Assembly: GCF_000710915.1 (NCBI RefSeq)
Contig: NZ_BAUA01000210.1
Location: 1-52,435 of the forward strand
Source of the DNA: Nocardia brasiliensis IFM 10847
Lineage (GTDB): Bacteria > Actinomycetota > Actinomycetes > Mycobacteriales > Mycobacteriaceae
Length of the DNA stretch: 52,435 bases
Direction: 5' to 3'
Below, one piece after another: positions 41,372 to 50,081 of this stretch. Position numbers and translations under genes: made by a program. The stretch's first letter is position 1; the number at the start of each line of letters is the position of its first letter. The notes beneath the pieces are model-generated. The model was given only the letters and a program-made list of their open reading frames with translations. It was not told the origin of the DNA and made no database searches.

Positions 41372-43174
41372 GTGACTGGGTCGGGTGGCGCCGCTGTGGC
41401 GGGACAAGCGGAGACACCGGGCGATTCGGGAACACCCGAGGCTTCGGGCAGACCGAACAGCTCCGGTACATCGAGTGGCGGGTCGCTGCGTGCCTGGCAG
41501 CGGCGGGCTTTGACGAAGTATCTGGCGTCCAAGCCGCGCGATTTCCTCGCGGTGGCGACGCCGGGCGCGGGTAAGACCACCTTCGCGCTGCGGGTCGCGG
41601 CCGAGCTGCTGGCCGACCGCACCGTCGATCAGATCACCGTGGTCGCCCCGACCGAGCATCTCAAGCATCAGTGGGCGCAGTCCGCGGCCCGCGCGGGCAT
41701 CGCACTGGACTCGCGGTTCTCGAATGCGGCGGGCGGCACTTCCGGCGACTATCACGGTGTCGTGGTCACCTACGCGCAGGTCGCCTCGCACCCGTCGCGG
41801 CACCGGGTGCGCACCGAAAACCGCAGGACCCTGGTCATTCTCGACGAGATCCACCACGCGGGCGACGCGAAGAGCTGGGGTGAGGCGACCGCCGAGGCGT
41901 TCGGTGACGCCACCCGCAGGCTCGCGCTGACCGGTACCCCGTTCCGCAGCGACGACAGCCAGATCCCGTTCATCACCTACGAGCCCGACGAGTCCGGTTT
42001 CCCGCGTTCGCGCGCCGATCACGCCTACGGCTACTCCGAGGCGCTCGCCGACGGCGTCGTGCGGCCCGTGGTGTTCCTCGCCTATTCCGGTGACGCGCAC
42101 TGGCGCGACAGCGCCGGCGAGGAGCACACCGCCCGCCTCGGTGAGCCGCTGAACGCCGAGCAGACCGCGCGGGCCTGGCGCACCGCGCTCGATCCGGCCG
42201 GCGACTGGATCTCGGCCGTGCTGCGTGCCGCCGATATGCGTCTGCGTCAGCTGCGCAATACCGGCATGCCGGACGCGGGCGGCCTGGTGATCGCCACCGA
42301 CCAAGAGCGGGCGCGCGACTACGCCGAACTGCTGGAACACATTTCGGGCAGTAAGCCCGCGCTGGTGCTGTCCGACGATCCGTCCTCGTCCGACCGGATC
42401 GGCGAGTTCGCCGCCAGCAAGGATCCGTGGATGGTCGCGGTGCGCATGGTGTCCGAGGGGGTCGACGTGCCGCGGCTGGCCGTCGGCGTGTACGCGACGA
42501 GCGCCTCGACCCCGCTGTATTTCGCGCAGGCGATCGGCCGGTTCGTGCGTGCCCGGCGGCCCGGTGAGACCGCGAGCGTGTTCCTGCCCTCGGTGCCAGT
42601 GCTGCTCGACCTGGCCGCGCAGCTGGAATTGCAGCGCGACCATGTGATCGGCAAACCGCACCGGGAGAAGGACGGCCTCGAAGACGAGCTGCTGATCGAG
42701 GCGAACAAGCAGCAGGACGAGCCGGGCGAGGAGGAGAAGTCCTTCGTCGCGCTGGCCGCCGACGCTGAGCTGGATCAGGTGATCTACGACGGATCCTCTT
42801 TCGGCACAGCGACTTTCGCGGGCAGCGACGAGGAAGCCGACTATTTGGGCATCCCCGGGCTGCTCGACGCCGACCAGATGCGCGCGCTGCTGCGCGACCG
42901 GCAGTCCAAGCAGATCGCCGACCGCGCCGAGACGACCTTCACGCCCGCGCCCGGCCCGCAGGTGGCGAGTGCGTCCGAACGGGTCGCCACCGCGGATAGG
43001 CTGGGTGAATTGCGCCGGGAGCTCAACAGTCTGGTCGCCATGCACCACCACCGCACCAACAAGCCGCACGGCGTGATCCACGGCGAGCTGCGCCGCGAAT
43101 GTGGCGGCCCGCCAACAGCTTTGGCCTCCGCCGATCAGCTGGAAGAACGCATCGCCGCACTGCGCCGGATGTAG
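41372..43174 (+). CDS. DEAD/DEAH-box helicase (SF2, XPB/RecG-like core)
   Basis: This 600-residue protein has an N-terminal 35-residue Gly/Ser/Pro-rich leader, Walker A ATPGAGKTT with K68, Walker B DEIHH (158-162), motif III LTGTPFR, and the C-terminal motifs MVSEGVDVPRL and QAIGRFVRARRPGE. It resembles the conserved actinobacterial DEAD/DEAH helicases of the type III restriction/ComFA-like group. No nuclease or methylase is attached or adjacent, so a restriction role is unlikely. GTG 41372 begins MTGSGGAAVAG. It probably acts on DNA or RNA in the cytosol. The exact function is unknown. Confidence 0.86.
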   Translation: MTGSGGAAVAGQAETPGDSGTPEASGRPNSSGTSSGGSLRAWQRRALTKYLASKPRDFLAVATPGAGKTTFALRVAAELLADRTVDQITVVAPTEHLKHQWAQSAARAGIALDSRFSNAAGGTSGDYHGVVVTYAQVASHPSRHRVRTENRRTLVILDEIHHAGDAKSWGEATAEAFGDATRRLALTGTPFRSDDSQIPFITYEPDESGFPRSRADHAYGYSEALADGVVRPVVFLAYSGDAHWRDSAGEEHTARLGEPLNAEQTARAWRTALDPAGDWISAVLRAADMRLRQLRNTGMPDAGGLVIATDQERARDYAELLEHISGSKPALVLSDDPSSSDRIGEFAASKDPWMVAVRMVSEGVDVPRLAVGVYATSASTPLYFAQAIGRFVRARRPGETASVFLPSVPVLLDLAAQLELQRDHVIGKPHREKDGLEDELLIEANKQQDEPGEEEKSFVALAADAELDQVIYDGSSFGTATFAGSDEEADYLGIPGLLDADQMRALLRDRQSKQIADRAETTFTPAPGPQVASASERVATADRLGELRRELNSLVAMHHHRTNKPHGVIHGELRRECGGPPTALASADQLEERIAALRRM

Positions 43175-43238
43175 GGCACTGTCGGGCGCGGGTGCCGCTG
43201 GGTGTGGTCTCGCAGGCGGCCGGGTGCGCGGTGTGTCG

Positions 43239-43871
43239 CTATTGCTGGTCCCCGCTGCCTGCAGTAGTTGCGGAGGAGTCCGCCGGCCACGCGGCCATCG
43301 CGCAATCGATCGCCAGGGTCAGGTTTTTCAGCGGGACCCCGTCGCGCGCCTGGATCGACAGGCCGTACAGCACCGTGGTGTAGAAGTTCGCGAGGGCGGC
43401 GGTGTCCGTGTCCGCGGCCAGATCACCTTCCGCCACACCGCGATCCAGTCGCTTGCGGATGTCTCCGGTTGTGCCCCTGCGTTTTTCGACCAGGAAGTCG
43501 CGAATGGACTCGTTGCGGGTGGTGTAGGTCGAGCCGGCCAGCACGATCATGCAGCCATGCGGTTTGTCCTCGACGGTGTAGGCGATCGCGTTGTCCCGCA
43601 ACATCGCTTCGATGGCGGAGCGCGCGGTCGGCTCTTCGCGCAGTGCCCGCTCGGTGTTCCCGCCTTCGGTCTGCCCGTAGAGGTCGATGGCCTCCCGGAA
43701 CAGTGCCTCTTTGCAGCCGAACGCGGCGTACAGGCTCGGTGAGTTGATGCCCATCGCGGTGGTGAGATCGTTCATCGACGCGCCCTCGTAGCCGTGCTCC
43801 CAGAACACCTCCATGGCGCGGCGCAGCGCGTCCGTGCGGTCGAAAGCGCGCGGTCGTCCCCGTTCGGCCAT
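43239..43871 (-). CDS. TetR/AcrR family regulator
   Basis: This 210-residue regulator has the sequence FWEHGYEGASMNDLTTAMGINSPSLYAAFGCKEALFREAI at the N-terminus, the helix-turn-helix common in the TetR group that controls SDR and reductase genes. The C-terminal domain contains GCMIVLAGS. ATG 43871 begins MAERGRPRAFD and has AAGGATCGGG upstream. It is divergent from the SDR gene over 102 bp, with a perfect 15-bp inverted repeat in between. Confidence 0.9.
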   Translation of the reverse strand: MAERGRPRAFDRTDALRRAMEVFWEHGYEGASMNDLTTAMGINSPSLYAAFGCKEALFREAIDLYGQTEGGNTERALREEPTARSAIEAMLRDNAIAYTVEDKPHGCMIVLAGSTYTTRNESIRDFLVEKRRGTTGDIRKRLDRGVAEGDLAADTDTAALANFYTTVLYGLSIQARDGVPLKNLTLAIDCAMAAWPADSSATTAGSGDQQ

Positions 43872-43879
43872 CCCGATCC

Positions 43880-43962
43880 TTTCTGTGTCGATCACTAAAT
43901 ATACCGCTTGACGCAGAGCGGGCCTGTGCGCTTAGCTATTTATGTATTGATCGACACAGAAA
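43880..43962. promoter_or_regulatory. Paired operators of the TetR/SDR divergent promoters
   Basis: TTTCTGTGTCGATCA (43880-43894) and TGATCGACACAGAAA (43948-43962) are perfect 15-bp inverted copies 53 bp apart. Each lies 8-11 bp from one of the two start codons, so each promoter has the same site in the same relative orientation. A TetR dimer bound at each site would repress both genes. Confidence 0.85.
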
Positions 43963-43973
43963 TAGGAGGAGCG

Positions 43974-44714
43974 ATGTCGGGTCTCACGGGCAAGGTGGCG
44001 CTGGTGACGGGCGGCAGCCGGGGTATCGGGGCGGCGATCGCGCGTAAGCTGGCCGCCGACGGGGCGGCCGTGGCCATCACCTATCAGAACCGCGACGTGC
44101 AGGCGAAAGCCGTTGTGGCGGAGATCGAATCAGCCAGCGGCCGGGCTGTCGCCTACCGTGCGGACAGCGCCGACGCCGCGGAGGTGGTGGGTGCCGTGCA
44201 CCAGACCGCGAGCGATCTCGGCCGGTTGGACATCCTGGTGAACAACGCGGGCATCTTCCCCGCGAAACCGTTCGAGGAGTTCACCGTCGACGAGATCGAC
44301 CGCGCGCTGCACATCCACGCTCGTGCCGCGTTCGTCGGCGCGCAGGCCGCGGTGGCGCACATGCGCGACGGTGGCCGGATCGTCAGCGTCGGCAGCAACC
44401 TGTCCGAGCATGCGCCGTTCGCCGGTCTCGCGCTGTACAACCTGAGCAAGTCGGCGCTGAACGGTTTCACCAAGGCGCTCGCGCGTGAACTCGGTCCGCG
44501 GGGAATCACCGTCAACCTGTTGCAGCCGGGATCGACTGTGACGGATATGAATCCGGTCGACGGCGGGCACTACGACCTGCAAGTCCAGCTGTCGGCGCTG
44601 GGCCACTTCGCGGCGCCGGAGGACATGGCGGCGATGGTCGCGTTCCTCGCGGGGGACACCGGTCGCAGCGTCACCGGCGCGATCTTCACCATCGACGGTG
44701 GCACCAACGCGTGA
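43974..44714 (+). CDS. SDR family oxidoreductase (3-oxoacyl-ACP reductase-like)
   Basis: This 246-residue classical SDR has TGGSRGIG at residues 12-19 and NNAG. The serine/tyrosine/lysine triad lies in VSVGSNLSEHAPFAGLALYNLSKSAL, where YNLSK provides Y and K. The C-terminal block FLAGDTGRSVTGAIFTIDGG is typical of FabG-like enzymes. AGGAGGA is 3 bp before the ATG. The stop codon abuts that of the convergent AraC gene with no gap, and the two share the palindrome TGATCA. Confidence 0.9.
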   Translation: MSGLTGKVALVTGGSRGIGAAIARKLAADGAAVAITYQNRDVQAKAVVAEIESASGRAVAYRADSADAAEVVGAVHQTASDLGRLDILVNNAGIFPAKPFEEFTVDEIDRALHIHARAAFVGAQAAVAHMRDGGRIVSVGSNLSEHAPFAGLALYNLSKSALNGFTKALARELGPRGITVNLLQPGSTVTDMNPVDGGHYDLQVQLSALGHFAAPEDMAAMVAFLAGDTGRSVTGAIFTIDGGTNA

Positions 44715-45482
44715 TCAACCGGTGAAATAACGGCCGGGGGAGACGCCGACGGCACGGCGGAACGCCGCGACGTAGGCACTCGGGGTGGCGTAGCCGACGC
44801 GGCCCGCGATGCGGGCGATCGGCAGGCCCGCCGCCAGCAGTGGCAGGGAGGCGGCGAGGCGGACCTGAGTTCGCCAGTGGCCGAAGGTGATTCCGGTTTC
44901 CGCGAGGAACAGCCGCGCCAGGGTGCGGGGGCTGGTGGCGACGGCCGCGGCGAACGCCGCCAAGGTCCGGTCGTCGGCGGGATCGCGGGTCAGCGCGTCG
45001 GCCACCTGCTTGGCACGCGGATCGGTCGGGGGCTGGAGCGTGATCGGGACGACGTCGACCGGGCTCAGCAGATCGAAGACCACCGCCTCCGCTCGCTCGC
45101 GTCGGGCGGCGGCGGTTCCGGGTGCTGTGAGGTGGTCGAACAGCTCGTGCAGCAGCCGGGTGACGCGGAGCATGGTCGGCGTCGTGAACGTGACGGGGCA
45201 GCGGCCGGGTTCGAGGTAGATGCCGCGCATTTCGGCACCGTCCGCGGTCCCGGTCCGATGCCGGATGCCGCCGGGGATCCACAGTGCCCGGGTGGGCGGC
45301 AGCACCCAGCGGGCGTCGCCCACCTCGACGGCGATGACTCCGCGTGCGGCCCAGGCGATCTGGTGCTGCGGATGCTCGTGCGTCGCGAACCAGAAGCCGG
45401 CGGGCAGCAGCCCGACGCCGAACACCATCGCCGTCGGACCGGGTGGCACCGGCTGGAGGCGGGGATGGCCGTTCAGCGACAC
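44715..45482 (-). CDS. AraC family regulator with N-terminal cupin domain
   Basis: The protein is 255 residues. The cupin half (residues 1-110) has the metal-type pattern HEHPQHQIAWAARG and WILPP-like strands with HR at the end. The C-terminal double helix-turn-helix includes LAAFAAAVATSPRTLARLF and ARIAGRVGYATPSAYVAAFRRAVGVSPGRYF. It is shorter than the VirS-type regulator and belongs to the single-cupin group. The start is GTG 45482. Target candidates are itself and the divergent methyltransferase 55 bp away. Confidence 0.9.
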   Translation of the reverse strand: MSLNGHPRLQPVPPGPTAMVFGVGLLPAGFWFATHEHPQHQIAWAARGVIAVEVGDARWVLPPTRALWIPGGIRHRTGTADGAEMRGIYLEPGRCPVTFTTPTMLRVTRLLHELFDHLTAPGTAAARRERAEAVVFDLLSPVDVVPITLQPPTDPRAKQVADALTRDPADDRTLAAFAAAVATSPRTLARLFLAETGITFGHWRTQVRLAASLPLLAAGLPIARIAGRVGYATPSAYVAAFRRAVGVSPGRYFTG

Positions 45483-45537
45483 AGTATGTCACCGTAGCCG
45501 GTAGTGGTCATCGCTGTCCGCTCCTAATCTCGTGGCT

Positions 45538-46107
45538 ATGGCGATGAACCTGCTCCATCGGGCGCTGTGCCGCTCTGCGCGGTGGGAACGGACCAGCGCG
45601 ACCAAGCTCGTGCCGTGGGCGCTGCACGGCCTCGAGCTCGGTGACCGTGCGCTCGAGATCGGGCCCGGCTACGGCGCGAACGTGGGGGCGCTGCGCGCTC
45701 GCACGGGTTCGCTCACCGGGGTCGAGATCGACCCGGAACTGGCCGCGCGGTTGCGCACCCGGCACGGGTCGGCGATGACCGTGGTGCAGGGCGACGGCGC
45801 CGAGATGCCCTTCGCCGCAGAGCAATTCGACTCGGTCGTCTGCTTCACCATGCTGCACCACGTGCCGACCGCACGGCAGCAGGACCTGGTGTTCGCCGAC
45901 GCGCTGCGGGTGCTGCGTCCCGGCGGGGTGTTCGCGGGCAGTGACGGCCTGGACGGCTGGCTGTTCCGGCTCATCCACCTGGGCGACACGTGCGTGCCGG
46001 TGCCGCCCGAGCATGCCGCCGACCGCCTCACCCGCATCGGCTTCACCGACGTGGAAATCGAAATCGGGCAGGGAAGCTTCCGCTTCCGTGCCCGCCGCCC
46101 CGCCTGA
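45538..46107 (+). CDS. Class I SAM-dependent methyltransferase
   Basis: This 189-residue small methyltransferase has LEIGPGYGANVGAL (motif I), GVEIDPELA (motif II acidic residue), VVQGDGAEMPFAAEQFDSVVCFTMLHHV and LRVLRPGGVFAGSD. This is the Methyltransf_11 type, acting on an unidentified small molecule. The start could be GTG 45532, ATG 45538 or ATG 45544; no clear ribosome site decides. It is divergent from the AraC regulator by 55 bp, which may control it. Confidence 0.86.
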   Translation: MAMNLLHRALCRSARWERTSATKLVPWALHGLELGDRALEIGPGYGANVGALRARTGSLTGVEIDPELAARLRTRHGSAMTVVQGDGAEMPFAAEQFDSVVCFTMLHHVPTARQQDLVFADALRVLRPGGVFAGSDGLDGWLFRLIHLGDTCVPVPPEHAADRLTRIGFTDVEIEIGQGSFRFRARRPA

Positions 46108-46521
46108 CCGCCCCGACACTGTCCGGACGCCATCGGCGGATCCGATCCGAGCCGAATCCGTCACCAGGACAGTGAGATCGGGCGCTCAGGAGAGGTGCGC
46201 ACGCCGCAGAGGAGGGTGCCGGCGTGCGCACCTCGGTCGGACCGCCACCGTCCGTGAGAGGCGCTCCCGTCCGCCCTCGCTGGTCGGCCGTCTCGCCCGC
46301 CCCCTGCCTTCACCCCTTCTGGCGTGCCGGAAGGGGTGGCGGTGGGTCTCGGGCGCCGTCGGACTGTCGTCGGACACCGAGACCGGGCAACCTGCCCGCA
46401 CGCCGGATGCGCGTACCTGCACCGCCTCTGGCGTTCCGCGCCGCCACTGGCTTCCCCGCACCCGCCGACCAAAGCGGGTGCGGGAAGCCGGAACTGGTGC
46501 GAGGCTGCCGCAACGAGTCCG
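46108..46521. other. 414-bp noncoding region with a series of strong hairpins
   Basis: Between the convergent methyltransferase and SWIM genes lie several inverted repeats. A perfect 15-bp stem pairs 46192-46206 with 46220-46234. A 12-bp stem with one wobble pairs 46311-46322 with 46327-46338. An 8-bp stem pairs 46345-46352 with 46377-46384. A 16-bp stem with one bulge pairs 46449-46465 with 46474-46489. Open frames through the region have no homology signature. This is more structure than two terminators need. Confidence 0.7.
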
Positions 46522-47082
46522 TCAGTGCACGGCTGGCGCGCTGAAGTAGTCCGCGGGGTCGAGTGTGTTGATCGGTGCCCAGCGGGGTGCCTCGACAGCG
46601 GCCGGTGTGTCCTGCTCCGGGGCCGCTTGGAAATAGCCCTGGAGTTCCAGTGCCAGGCGTGGATTCTCGTCGACCCGTCGTGCCATGTCGTAGTACAGGG
46701 CGAGGATGTGCAGGCAGCGGGCGGACCGCGCCTTGCAGGAGCAGTCCGTTCCGGCCAGCACCGGCGCGACGGCGATGCCCGCGGCCTTGGCGGCGCGGTG
46801 CATGTCGTCGGTGAGGACGGTGGTGTCGGGGATGACCGCGTTGATGGCGGTGACCGCCGTGCGCGGCAGCGGCGCGACCTCCAGATGGAGCACCGAAGCC
46901 TCGCTGCCCCGGTGCAGGGTCGCGCGGACGACGCGGCCCTCGACGGTGGCCTGGATACCGTGGTTGCGGGCGATGCTGCGAGCACGGGGGAGCAGTGGGT
47001 CGGGCCGGGTCTGCCGTAGCGGTTCGGCGAGCCGGACCCAGTCCATGCCCCACAGGGTGTAGCCGAATTCGTTGTCCGCCAT
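46522..47082 (-). CDS. SWIM zinc-finger protein, partner of SNF2 helicase
   Basis: This 186-residue protein has the SWIM pattern CxC...CxH as C114, C116, C123 and H125 (DCSCKARSARCLHILALYY). The start MADNEFGYTLWGMDWVRLAEPL is typical of actinobacterial SWIM proteins that are always encoded next to a SNF2 helicase. ATG 47082 shares one base with the helicase stop (TGATG), so translation is coupled. The pair probably acts together on DNA or chromatin-like complexes; the role is unproven. Confidence 0.88.
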   Translation of the reverse strand: MADNEFGYTLWGMDWVRLAEPLRQTRPDPLLPRARSIARNHGIQATVEGRVVRATLHRGSEASVLHLEVAPLPRTAVTAINAVIPDTTVLTDDMHRAAKAAGIAVAPVLAGTDCSCKARSARCLHILALYYDMARRVDENPRLALELQGYFQAAPEQDTPAAVEAPRWAPINTLDPADYFSAPAVH

Positions 47083-48920
47083 CAGTTCCCCCGTTTCCGG
47101 CGCAGGATTTCGATCAGCTGGTCGTCGTCGAGCCGGGCCAGCGCGGCGATGCCGGCGGAATCGCCGAGGTCCGAGAGCGCGGACTTGCGATCGTGCATCC
47201 GGGCGATGTGTTCTTCGACAGTGGTGGTCGAGGTCAGCGTGGTGACGGTGACCGTGCGGGTCTGGCCGATGCGATGGGCGCGATCGGAGGCCTGTGCCTC
47301 GACGGCCGGATTCCACCAGCGGTCGAAGTGGATGACGTCGGCGGCGCGGGTCAGGGTGAGGCCGGTGCCCGCCGCGCGCAGGCTCAGCACGAGCACGGGC
47401 GGTCCGTCCGCGGCCTGGAAACCGTCGACGATCGCGGCGCGCTCGGCCTGGTCCAGTCCGCCGTGGAAGAACGGCGCCGCGACCTCGAACTGTTCGGCGA
47501 GGTGGCGCACGAGCAGTTCTCCGGTTTGCCGGTACTGGGTGAAAATCAGGGTGGGAGCGCCCAATTCGAGGTTGTTGGCGACGATATCGGCGCACAGGTC
47601 GAGCTTGCCGGAGCGGCCGGCCAGCTCGGTCAGCTCGCCGGTGACCAGCCCCGGATGGTTGCAGACCTGTTTGAGTGCCGTGAGTGCCGCGAGGACTCGG
47701 CTCTGGCGCTGGGCCCCGGAGCCGAAGCCGTCGTCGATGGCGCGATCGAGCAACTTGTCGTACAGGCTCTCCTGCTCGCCGGTGAGGTCGCACAGCAGGT
47801 CGGTGTGGATCTTGGCCGGTAGCGACGCGGCCACCTGCGCCTTTTTCCGCGCGAGCACGACGGGCTCGATGGCGTCGCGCAGCCGGGCCGCGGCGCTCGC
47901 CGAGCCCTCCTGGATCGGCCGGACGAACCGGCGCCGGAACTGGGTGCGATGCCCGAACAGTCTGGGCGCCACCAGATTCAGCAGCGCCCACAGCTCTTCC
48001 AGGTGGTTCTCCACCGGCGTGCCGGTCAGCGCGACGCGCACCTCGGCGTCGAGCGTGCGTGCGGCCTTGGCGAGTTGGGTGCGCGGATTCTTCAGGGCCT
48101 GCGCCTCGTCGAAAACCGTGGTCGCCCAGCGATGCTCGCCGAGCAGGTGTCCGTGCAACCGCAGGGTCGGATATCCCGCGACGACGACCGTCCCGGCCTC
48201 GGCCGCGATCTCGCCTCCCCGCCAGACGGTTACGCGCAGTCCCGGCGCGAACCGGTCGATCTCGTGCGCCCAGTTGCCCACCAGCGAGGTGGGGCACACC
48301 ACGAGCTGCGGCCCGTTCGCGGCCCGCCCGTGCAGGAAACCGATGGTCTGCACGGTCTTTCCGAGCCCCATCTCGTCGGCCAGCACAGCCCCGCCGTGCG
48401 CCGCGACGGTTTCCCGCAACCAGCTCACCCCGCGCACCTGATAGGGCCGCAGCTCCGCTTTCAACGCGACCGCCAATTCGGCCGCCACCCCTTGCGTTTC
48501 ACGCAGCACCCGCACCGCCCGCTCCGCAGCGACAACCGACGTCCCCGCCGCGTCCGGCACAGCGTGCGCCGCAATCGGCAATGCCTCGGCACGCAGACGG
48601 ATCAGGTCCGCCACATCGGGCAGCGACTTCGCCTCCGCGACACCGGTATTCCCCGCAGCTGCGACGGTTGGTACCGGATCAGCCGCGGCTATCCCTGTCC
48701 CCTCCTCGCGCAGCGCCGCTTGCCAGGCGTGCACCGACGCGCCTGCGTCATCGATAACCGATCCCGCGAAGGTCTGAGGATCGCGCAACGCGCAGTCGAC
48801 CTCGCTGATTTCGATCGTGCCGTCCGGTCCCGTCGGGACCGCGAGCGGGACGGATTCCCGGTCGCCGACCTCGGGTGCGGGCCCGGTGTCCCGGCCGGTC
48901 CATGTCCACAGGGCGAACAT
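47082..48920 (-). CDS. SNF2 family DEAD/DEAH-box helicase
   Basis: This 612-residue SNF2/Swi2 ATPase has LADEMGLGKT (Walker A), VFDEAQALKN (Walker B), LTGTPVENHLEELW, the C-terminal FHGGLDQAERAAIVDGF and HFDRWWNPAVEAQASDRAHRIGQTRTV (motif VI). ATG 48920 begins MFALWTWTGRDTG, matching family starts, although the frame is open further upstream across the divergent TetR gene. It would translocate on double-stranded DNA. It is coupled to the SWIM gene downstream and has a divergent TetR gene upstream. Confidence 0.92.
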   Translation of the reverse strand: MFALWTWTGRDTGPAPEVGDRESVPLAVPTGPDGTIEISEVDCALRDPQTFAGSVIDDAGASVHAWQAALREEGTGIAAADPVPTVAAAGNTGVAEAKSLPDVADLIRLRAEALPIAAHAVPDAAGTSVVAAERAVRVLRETQGVAAELAVALKAELRPYQVRGVSWLRETVAAHGGAVLADEMGLGKTVQTIGFLHGRAANGPQLVVCPTSLVGNWAHEIDRFAPGLRVTVWRGGEIAAEAGTVVVAGYPTLRLHGHLLGEHRWATTVFDEAQALKNPRTQLAKAARTLDAEVRVALTGTPVENHLEELWALLNLVAPRLFGHRTQFRRRFVRPIQEGSASAAARLRDAIEPVVLARKKAQVAASLPAKIHTDLLCDLTGEQESLYDKLLDRAIDDGFGSGAQRQSRVLAALTALKQVCNHPGLVTGELTELAGRSGKLDLCADIVANNLELGAPTLIFTQYRQTGELLVRHLAEQFEVAAPFFHGGLDQAERAAIVDGFQAADGPPVLVLSLRAAGTGLTLTRAADVIHFDRWWNPAVEAQASDRAHRIGQTRTVTVTTLTSTTTVEEHIARMHDRKSALSDLGDSAGIAALARLDDDQLIEILRRKRGN

Positions 48921-48984
48921 GTGCCGGTCGGGTAGATACGTGGCCTGTGTGCTGCGCAGAACGAACCCCTTATTCGGCGTATGG

Positions 48985-49010
48985 TGTACGAAGTATCTGA
49001 ACAACGTACA
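48985..49010. promoter_or_regulatory. Candidate TetR operator between SNF2 and TetR genes
   Basis: TGTACG (48985-48990) and CGTACA (49005-49010) form a perfect 6-bp inverted repeat with a 14-bp spacer, in the 118-bp divergent region. The half-sites are short, so this is suggestive only. Confidence 0.45.
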
Positions 49011-49038
49011 GGGTACCGAGTTTGTTCCGAGGAGTCCC

Positions 49039-49794
49039 GTGGCCGACGAAACCACCGTCGAACAGGCGAAACAGCTGATCGGACTGCTGTGGCGGCGCGA
49101 GGTCCCGCCGCGCCCGGGCGGCCGCGGGCCGAAACAGACGGTCAGCGTCGACGCCGTGGTCCGTGCCGCGATCGAACTCGCCGACCGGGACGGGTACGCC
49201 AGGGTATCCATCCGCGCGGTCGCCGCGGAGCTGGGTCTGCGGCCGATGAGTCTCTATACCTACGTACCGAGCAAGGACGCGCTGGCGGTGCTGATGGCGG
49301 ACACGGTCGCCGACGAGGACGCGCCCATCGCCCTAGAGCTGCCGCTGCGCGACCGGATGGCCGCGATCGCCCGGCAGGCCCGCGCGGAGCTGATCGCGCA
49401 TCCCTGGCTGCTGGAGGTGCCGCCGTGGCGGCTGGTGCTCGGCCCAGGGCGGATGCGGCGATTCGAGCGGCAACTGGCGGCGATCGACGACATCGGCCGG
49501 TCCGAGGTGGAACTGGACCGGGTGATCGCGGTACTCACCGAGTTCGCGACGGGTAATGCCAGGATGGCCGTCGCCGCGCGACGGGAAACCCAGGTGATGA
49601 CCGACGCCCAGTGGTGGGACGTGCACGGCCCGCTGCTCTCGGGCGCGATGTCGCCCGAGGCGTTCCCGCTGGCGTCGCGGGTGGGCAAGGTGGTCGGAGA
49701 GCTGTACGAAGCGCCCGGCGACCCGGACGGGGCGTTCGAATACGGCCTGAACCGCCTGCTGGACGGGATCCTGCCCGCCTCGATCGGCTCCTGA
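49039..49794 (+). CDS. TetR family regulator with TetR_C_1-type ligand domain
   Basis: The protein is 251 residues. The helix-turn-helix RVSIRAVAAELGLRPMSLYTYVPSKDAL starts at about residue 55, after an unusual 50-residue N-terminal leader. The C-terminal domain resembles that of TetR itself and of actinobacterial drug-efflux repressors, with WLLEVPPWRLVLGPGRMRRFE and YGLNRLLDGI. GTG 49039 has GAGGAGTCC immediately upstream. It is divergent from the SNF2-SWIM pair and followed by a perfect terminator. Confidence 0.88.
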   Translation: MADETTVEQAKQLIGLLWRREVPPRPGGRGPKQTVSVDAVVRAAIELADRDGYARVSIRAVAAELGLRPMSLYTYVPSKDALAVLMADTVADEDAPIALELPLRDRMAAIARQARAELIAHPWLLEVPPWRLVLGPGRMRRFERQLAAIDDIGRSEVELDRVIAVLTEFATGNARMAVAARRETQVMTDAQWWDVHGPLLSGAMSPEAFPLASRVGKVVGELYEAPGDPDGAFEYGLNRLLDGILPASIGS

Positions 49795-49803
49795 ACAGAC
49801 CGA

Positions 49804-49831
49804 GAGCGGGCGATCCGTGGATCGCCCGCTC
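49804..49831 (+). terminator. Hairpin terminator after the TetR gene
   Basis: GAGCGGGCGATCC (49804-49816) is perfectly complementary to 49819-49831 with a very short loop. It starts 10 bp after the TetR stop and is followed by GGGTCGAACGGTGTTCTGTT. It can also stop the convergent DUF7455 transcript. Confidence 0.85.
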
Positions 49832-49886
49832 GGGTCGAACGGTGTTCTGTTGTCGGATGCTGTTATCTCAGGACGCGAGGAGTTGA

Positions 49887-50081
49887 TCAGAGCGCGGGAG
49901 CGGACTCCGTGTCGATCACGGCTTCCAACTCACGCAGTCGATCCATGTGTTCGTTCGCGTGGTGCTGGCAGAAGAGCAACTCGCCACCTGCGGGCAGAAC
50001 GGCGCGCACTCGAGCTGCCGCCCCGCAGCGGTCGCAACGATCGACCGCGGTCAGTGGGGTGCTAGTCAGGGTTCCTGGCAT
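49887..50081 (-). CDS. DUF7455 small cysteine-containing protein
   Basis: This 64-residue protein has the conserved pattern DRCDRCGAAARVRAVLPAGGELLFCQHHANEH. Cysteines CxxC and the CxHH pair suggest one zinc ribbon. Very similar small proteins are found throughout actinobacteria, usually single-copy, with unknown function. GGAGGAG lies 3-9 bp before the ATG. Confidence 0.85.
   Translation of the reverse strand: MPGTLTSTPLTAVDRCDRCGAAARVRAVLPAGGELLFCQHHANEHMDRLRELEAVIDTESAPAL

Noticed and set aside
41372..43174. Restriction-modification or defence helicase
   Set aside because: The core resembles SF2 helicases found in such systems, but no nuclease, methyltransferase or other partner is adjacent and the gene looks like a conserved housekeeping one.
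47083..48297. Upstream extension of the SWIM protein frame
   Set aside because: It overlaps the SNF2 helicase in another frame. Family starts and the TGATG coupling place the real start at 47082.
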